Under the pieces are notes generated by a model. That model was not told where the DNA came from. It worked only from the letters and a program-made list of their open reading frames with translations, and ran no database searches. The position numbers were made by a program, and so were the translations under genes. From an uncultured Clostridia bacterium (lineage in GTDB: Bacteria; Bacillota; Clostridia; Christensenellales; UBA1242), in NCBI GenBank assembly GCA_944377765.1, contig CALWFX010000001.1:1-7598 (forward strand): a DNA stretch of 7,598 nucleotides. The letters are read 5' to 3'. Positions 5,911 through 7,598 of this stretch are shown here, one piece after another; the first letter of the stretch is position 1; every line of letters begins with the position of its first letter.

Positions 5911-6807
5911 TTATTCAGCAGATTCTTCTGCTTTGGTTTCTTCAACTTTTTCTTCAACCTTTTCAGTTTTTTCTACTTTCTTTGCAGGTTTTTTCTTAGG
6001 TTTTTTATTAACCTTCTTAACTTCTTCGCCTGCTTCAGCAAGTTCAAGACTTGGCTTTGCTTCAGTTAGAAGACTTTCAAGGTCAACCTTTTCTTCTTCT
6101 TCATCATTATCTTTCTTCATTGAAACGCCTTCTCTTGCTTCAATAACAGCATCAGCAATTGCACTTGCAATAAGTTTAACAGAGCGAATTGCATCATCAT
6201 TTCCAGGAATAACAACTGTAACATTTGAAGGGTCGCAATTTGTGTCAACAAGAGACACAACAGGAATATTCAAAATGTTTGCTTCATGAACGCAAATCTT
6301 TTCGTTTGTAGGGTCAACAACGAATAGAGCGCCAGGAAGTTCACGCATTTCTTTAATTCCGCCAAGATTTTTTTCGAGTTTGTCTCTTTCTTGTTTCAAA
6401 AGAGCAACTTCTTTCTTTGGAAGAAGGTCAAATTCTCCAACCTTTTCCATTTGATTAAGTTTGTTAAGTCTTTCAATTCTGTTTCTTATTGTTTTGAAGT
6501 TGGTCAAAGTTCCGCCAAGCCAACGAGTGTTTACATAGAACATACCGCATCTTTCAGCTTCTTCTTTAACAGCCTCCTGCGCTTGTTTTTTTGTTCCAAC
6601 AAAAAGAACAGATTTTCCAGAAGCGACAACGTCGCGAATGAATGAGTAAGCTTTATCAACTTGCTCAGAAGTAACTTCAAGATTCAAAATGTGAATATCA
6701 TTTCTGGCAGTGAAAAAGTATTACTTCATTTTTGGGTTCCACTTTCTTGTTTGGTGACCGAAGTGAACGCCTGCTTCAAGAAGTTGTTTCATTGAAATAA
6801 CTGACAT
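5911..6807 (-). CDS. rpsB: 30S ribosomal protein S2, interrupted by an in-frame TAA at codon 29
   Basis: S2 is an essential small-subunit protein that joins late and helps recruit S1 or mRNA. From the ATG at 6805-6807, behind a strong AAGGAGGT (6815-6822), the frame reads MSVISMKQLLEAGVHFGHQT..., nearly identical to B. subtilis S2. It continues through NPKMK, then TAA (6721-6723), then YFFTARNDIHILNLEVTS, still matching the family. Relatives have Lys or Arg at the stop position, so one change (AAA to TAA) explains it; no frameshift is present. Downstream, the S2 core is intact, with FVGTKKQAQ at 69-77, TRWLGGTLTNF and NIPVVSLVDTNCDPS. The frame ends in a low-complexity Lys/Glu-rich tail of about 60 residues, longer than in B. 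subtilis S2. The longest uninterrupted frame, starting at a TTG at 6687, has no ribosome binding site and would lose 40 conserved residues. Without the stop, the product would be 298 residues. Confidence 0.9.
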
Positions 6808-6992
6808 AAAAAATACCTCCTTGTTTTTGTCATACAACAAAGTTTAAACACTCTAAAACAACCCAAGATTACTCTTTTATTTTATGGTAAATTCAAATTA
6901 AACTAGACGTTTTCATAAAAAACACAAAAACCATAAAACGTTCAGGCAACCGAATTAGAAATGACCTTCGAGTGCATATTTGTCTCAATGAC
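6808..6992 (-). promoter_or_regulatory. rpsB 5' leader, possibly structured
   Basis: About 185 transcribed but untranslated bases precede rpsB, far more than a ribosome binding site needs. Inverted pairs visible on the minus strand include ACGTTTT / AAAACGT (arms near 6908-6914 and 6934-6940) and a competing pair TTTTATGGT (6930-6938) / ACCATAAAA (6880-6888). The two share bases 6934-6938 and so cannot form together. There is also a short TTCGG-TTGC-CTGAA hairpin (6941-6954). Autoregulatory S2-binding rpsB leaders are known in some bacteria; whether this is one cannot be told from one sequence. No gene is seen in 6808-7104. Confidence 0.4.
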
Positions 6993-6998
6993 TTTGCG

Positions 6999-7027
6999 AT
7001 TATATCATAAAAAAAAGATAAAATCAA
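6999..7027 (-). promoter_or_regulatory. Sigma-A-type promoter of the rpsB-tsf operon
   Basis: TTGATT (7022-7027) and a perfect TATAAT (6999-7004) are separated by exactly 17 bases on the minus strand, with a T-run in the spacer. The predicted transcript start is near 6992. This is the best promoter match in the window and is fitting for a ribosomal protein operon. Confidence 0.85.
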
Positions 7028-7104
7028 GCATTTTGAAGACATTTTCTAAAATTGATTGTCAAAAAATAAATTGTCGCATATTTTGTTTAAAACCATTAAC
7101 ATTA

Positions 7105-7598
7105 TCAAAATGAGGTTTTCAAAACAAAAGAAAAATCTTTTATTTTTTGCCTTAAATCTTTATAGTTCTTGCAATACTTTTCAACTTCCCTCCAAAACTG
7201 AGGTTTATGGTTCATATGCTTTGAATGGCATAATTCGTGTATGATAACATAGTCAATAATTTCGTTTGGCAAAATTATCAATTTAAAATTGAGTTTCATC
7301 ACCTTTTGAGAACTAAAACTCCCCCATTTGCAAGTCGACGAACAAGGCAAAATTTCTTTTACGTCAAAATTATATCTTAAACCAAGTTTTTCAGCGCGCG
7401 TTTTTAAATTTGGAAACATTGAAAGATACTGCTCTTTGATAACTTTTTGTTGTTTTCGTTCTGAAAACTTATCAAAATCAAAATTAAGTTCGCTCGTCTT
7501 CATAATCGGAGTCAAGTTTTCGTATATAAATTCGTCAAAATGAAAACTTTTCTCATAATTTTTCAACCTTTCCATTTTTTTCACTTTTTCTTCAAACC
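7105..7598 (-). CDS. YgjP/SprT-like zinc metallopeptidase, N-terminus outside the window
   Basis: The zinc-site motif HELCHSKHMNH, an HExxH followed after five residues by a third His, is followed by KPQFW and VEKY. This is the signature of the YgjP-like (formerly DUF45) family. Counting from an in-frame GTG at 7584, the ligands are His116, His120 and His126, with catalytic Glu117. The upstream segment CKWGSFSSQKVMKLNFKLIILP corresponds to the family's TRWGSCSSxxxxxLNxxLxxxP block, with Phe in place of the usual Cys after WGS. The frame stays open to the right edge (FEEKV before the GTG), the GTG has no ribosome binding site, and family members have a further N-terminal beta domain, so the true start lies outside. 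Tandem stops TGA-TAA close it at 7102-7107. The substrate is unknown. No clear terminator separates it from the rpsB promoter. Confidence 0.88.
   Translation of the reverse strand, partial: FEEKVKKMERLKNYEKSFHFDEFIYENLTPIMKTSELNFDFDKFSERKQQKVIKEQYLSMFPNLKTRAEKLGLRYNFDVKEILPCSSTCKWGSFSSQKVMKLNFKLIILPNEIIDYVIIHELCHSKHMNHKPQFWREVEKYCKNYKDLRQKIKDFSFVLKTSF

Noticed and set aside
5825..6289. Ser/Phe-rich open frame of 154 codons on the plus strand
   Set aside because: It lies antisense to the Lys/Glu-rich 3' end of rpsB and the tsf start. Its composition simply mirrors that low-complexity tail, and it has no ribosome binding site.
6721..6723. TAA read as a sense codon (code change)
   Set aside because: TAA ends spoIIAA, the nucleoside hydrolase, rpsB and tsf at their expected C-termini, so it is a normal stop in this genome.

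Overview
The window is AT-rich bacterial DNA from a spore-forming member of the Bacillota (Firmicutes), probably an uncultured Clostridia-like lineage. This rests on a spoIIAA gene followed by the start of a spoIIAB-like gene, strong AGGAGG-type ribosome binding sites, B. subtilis-like S2 and a short-form EF-Ts, and a large secreted protein of a kind common in gut Clostridia. TAA, TAG and TGA all act as ordinary stops and Trp is TGG, so the code is standard and the organism is not a mycoplasma. The species cannot be named from the sequence.

Layout from left to right. Positions 1-355 (minus strand) hold the beginning of the spoIIA operon: spoIIAA and the first 12 codons of a spoIIAB-like gene. 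Positions 356-614 are a divergent promoter region. Positions 615-1547 (plus) encode an inosine/uridine nucleoside hydrolase family protein. A bidirectional terminator at 1548-1580 separates it from a convergent 1074-codon gene (1585-4809, minus) for a secreted mosaic protein with GLUG-like repeats, three InlB-type repeats and a distinct C-terminal domain. Positions 4810-5238 have no gene. They hold that protein's promoter, which has a run of nine G in its -35/-10 spacer, a 79-base three-armed palindromic element, and the tsf terminator. Positions 5239-6807 (minus) are rpsB-tsf (ribosomal protein S2 and elongation factor Ts), preceded by a clear promoter and a leader of about 185 bases. Positions 7105-7598 (minus) are the C-terminal part of a YgjP/SprT-like metallopeptidase gene that runs off the right edge.

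Three things stand out. First, the secreted protein's promoter has the architecture of a phase-variable switch, with a homopolymer setting the -35/-10 spacing. Second, rpsB, normally essential, carries an in-frame TAA at codon 29 where relatives have Lys or Arg; this is a sequencing or assembly error, a real nonsense mutation, or something more unusual. Third, the element at 5079-5157 folds almost without unpaired bases into a four-way junction on either strand and looks like a dispersed repeat. Apart from spoIIAA-spoIIAB and rpsB-tsf, the genes appear to be independent transcription units and do not form one pathway.
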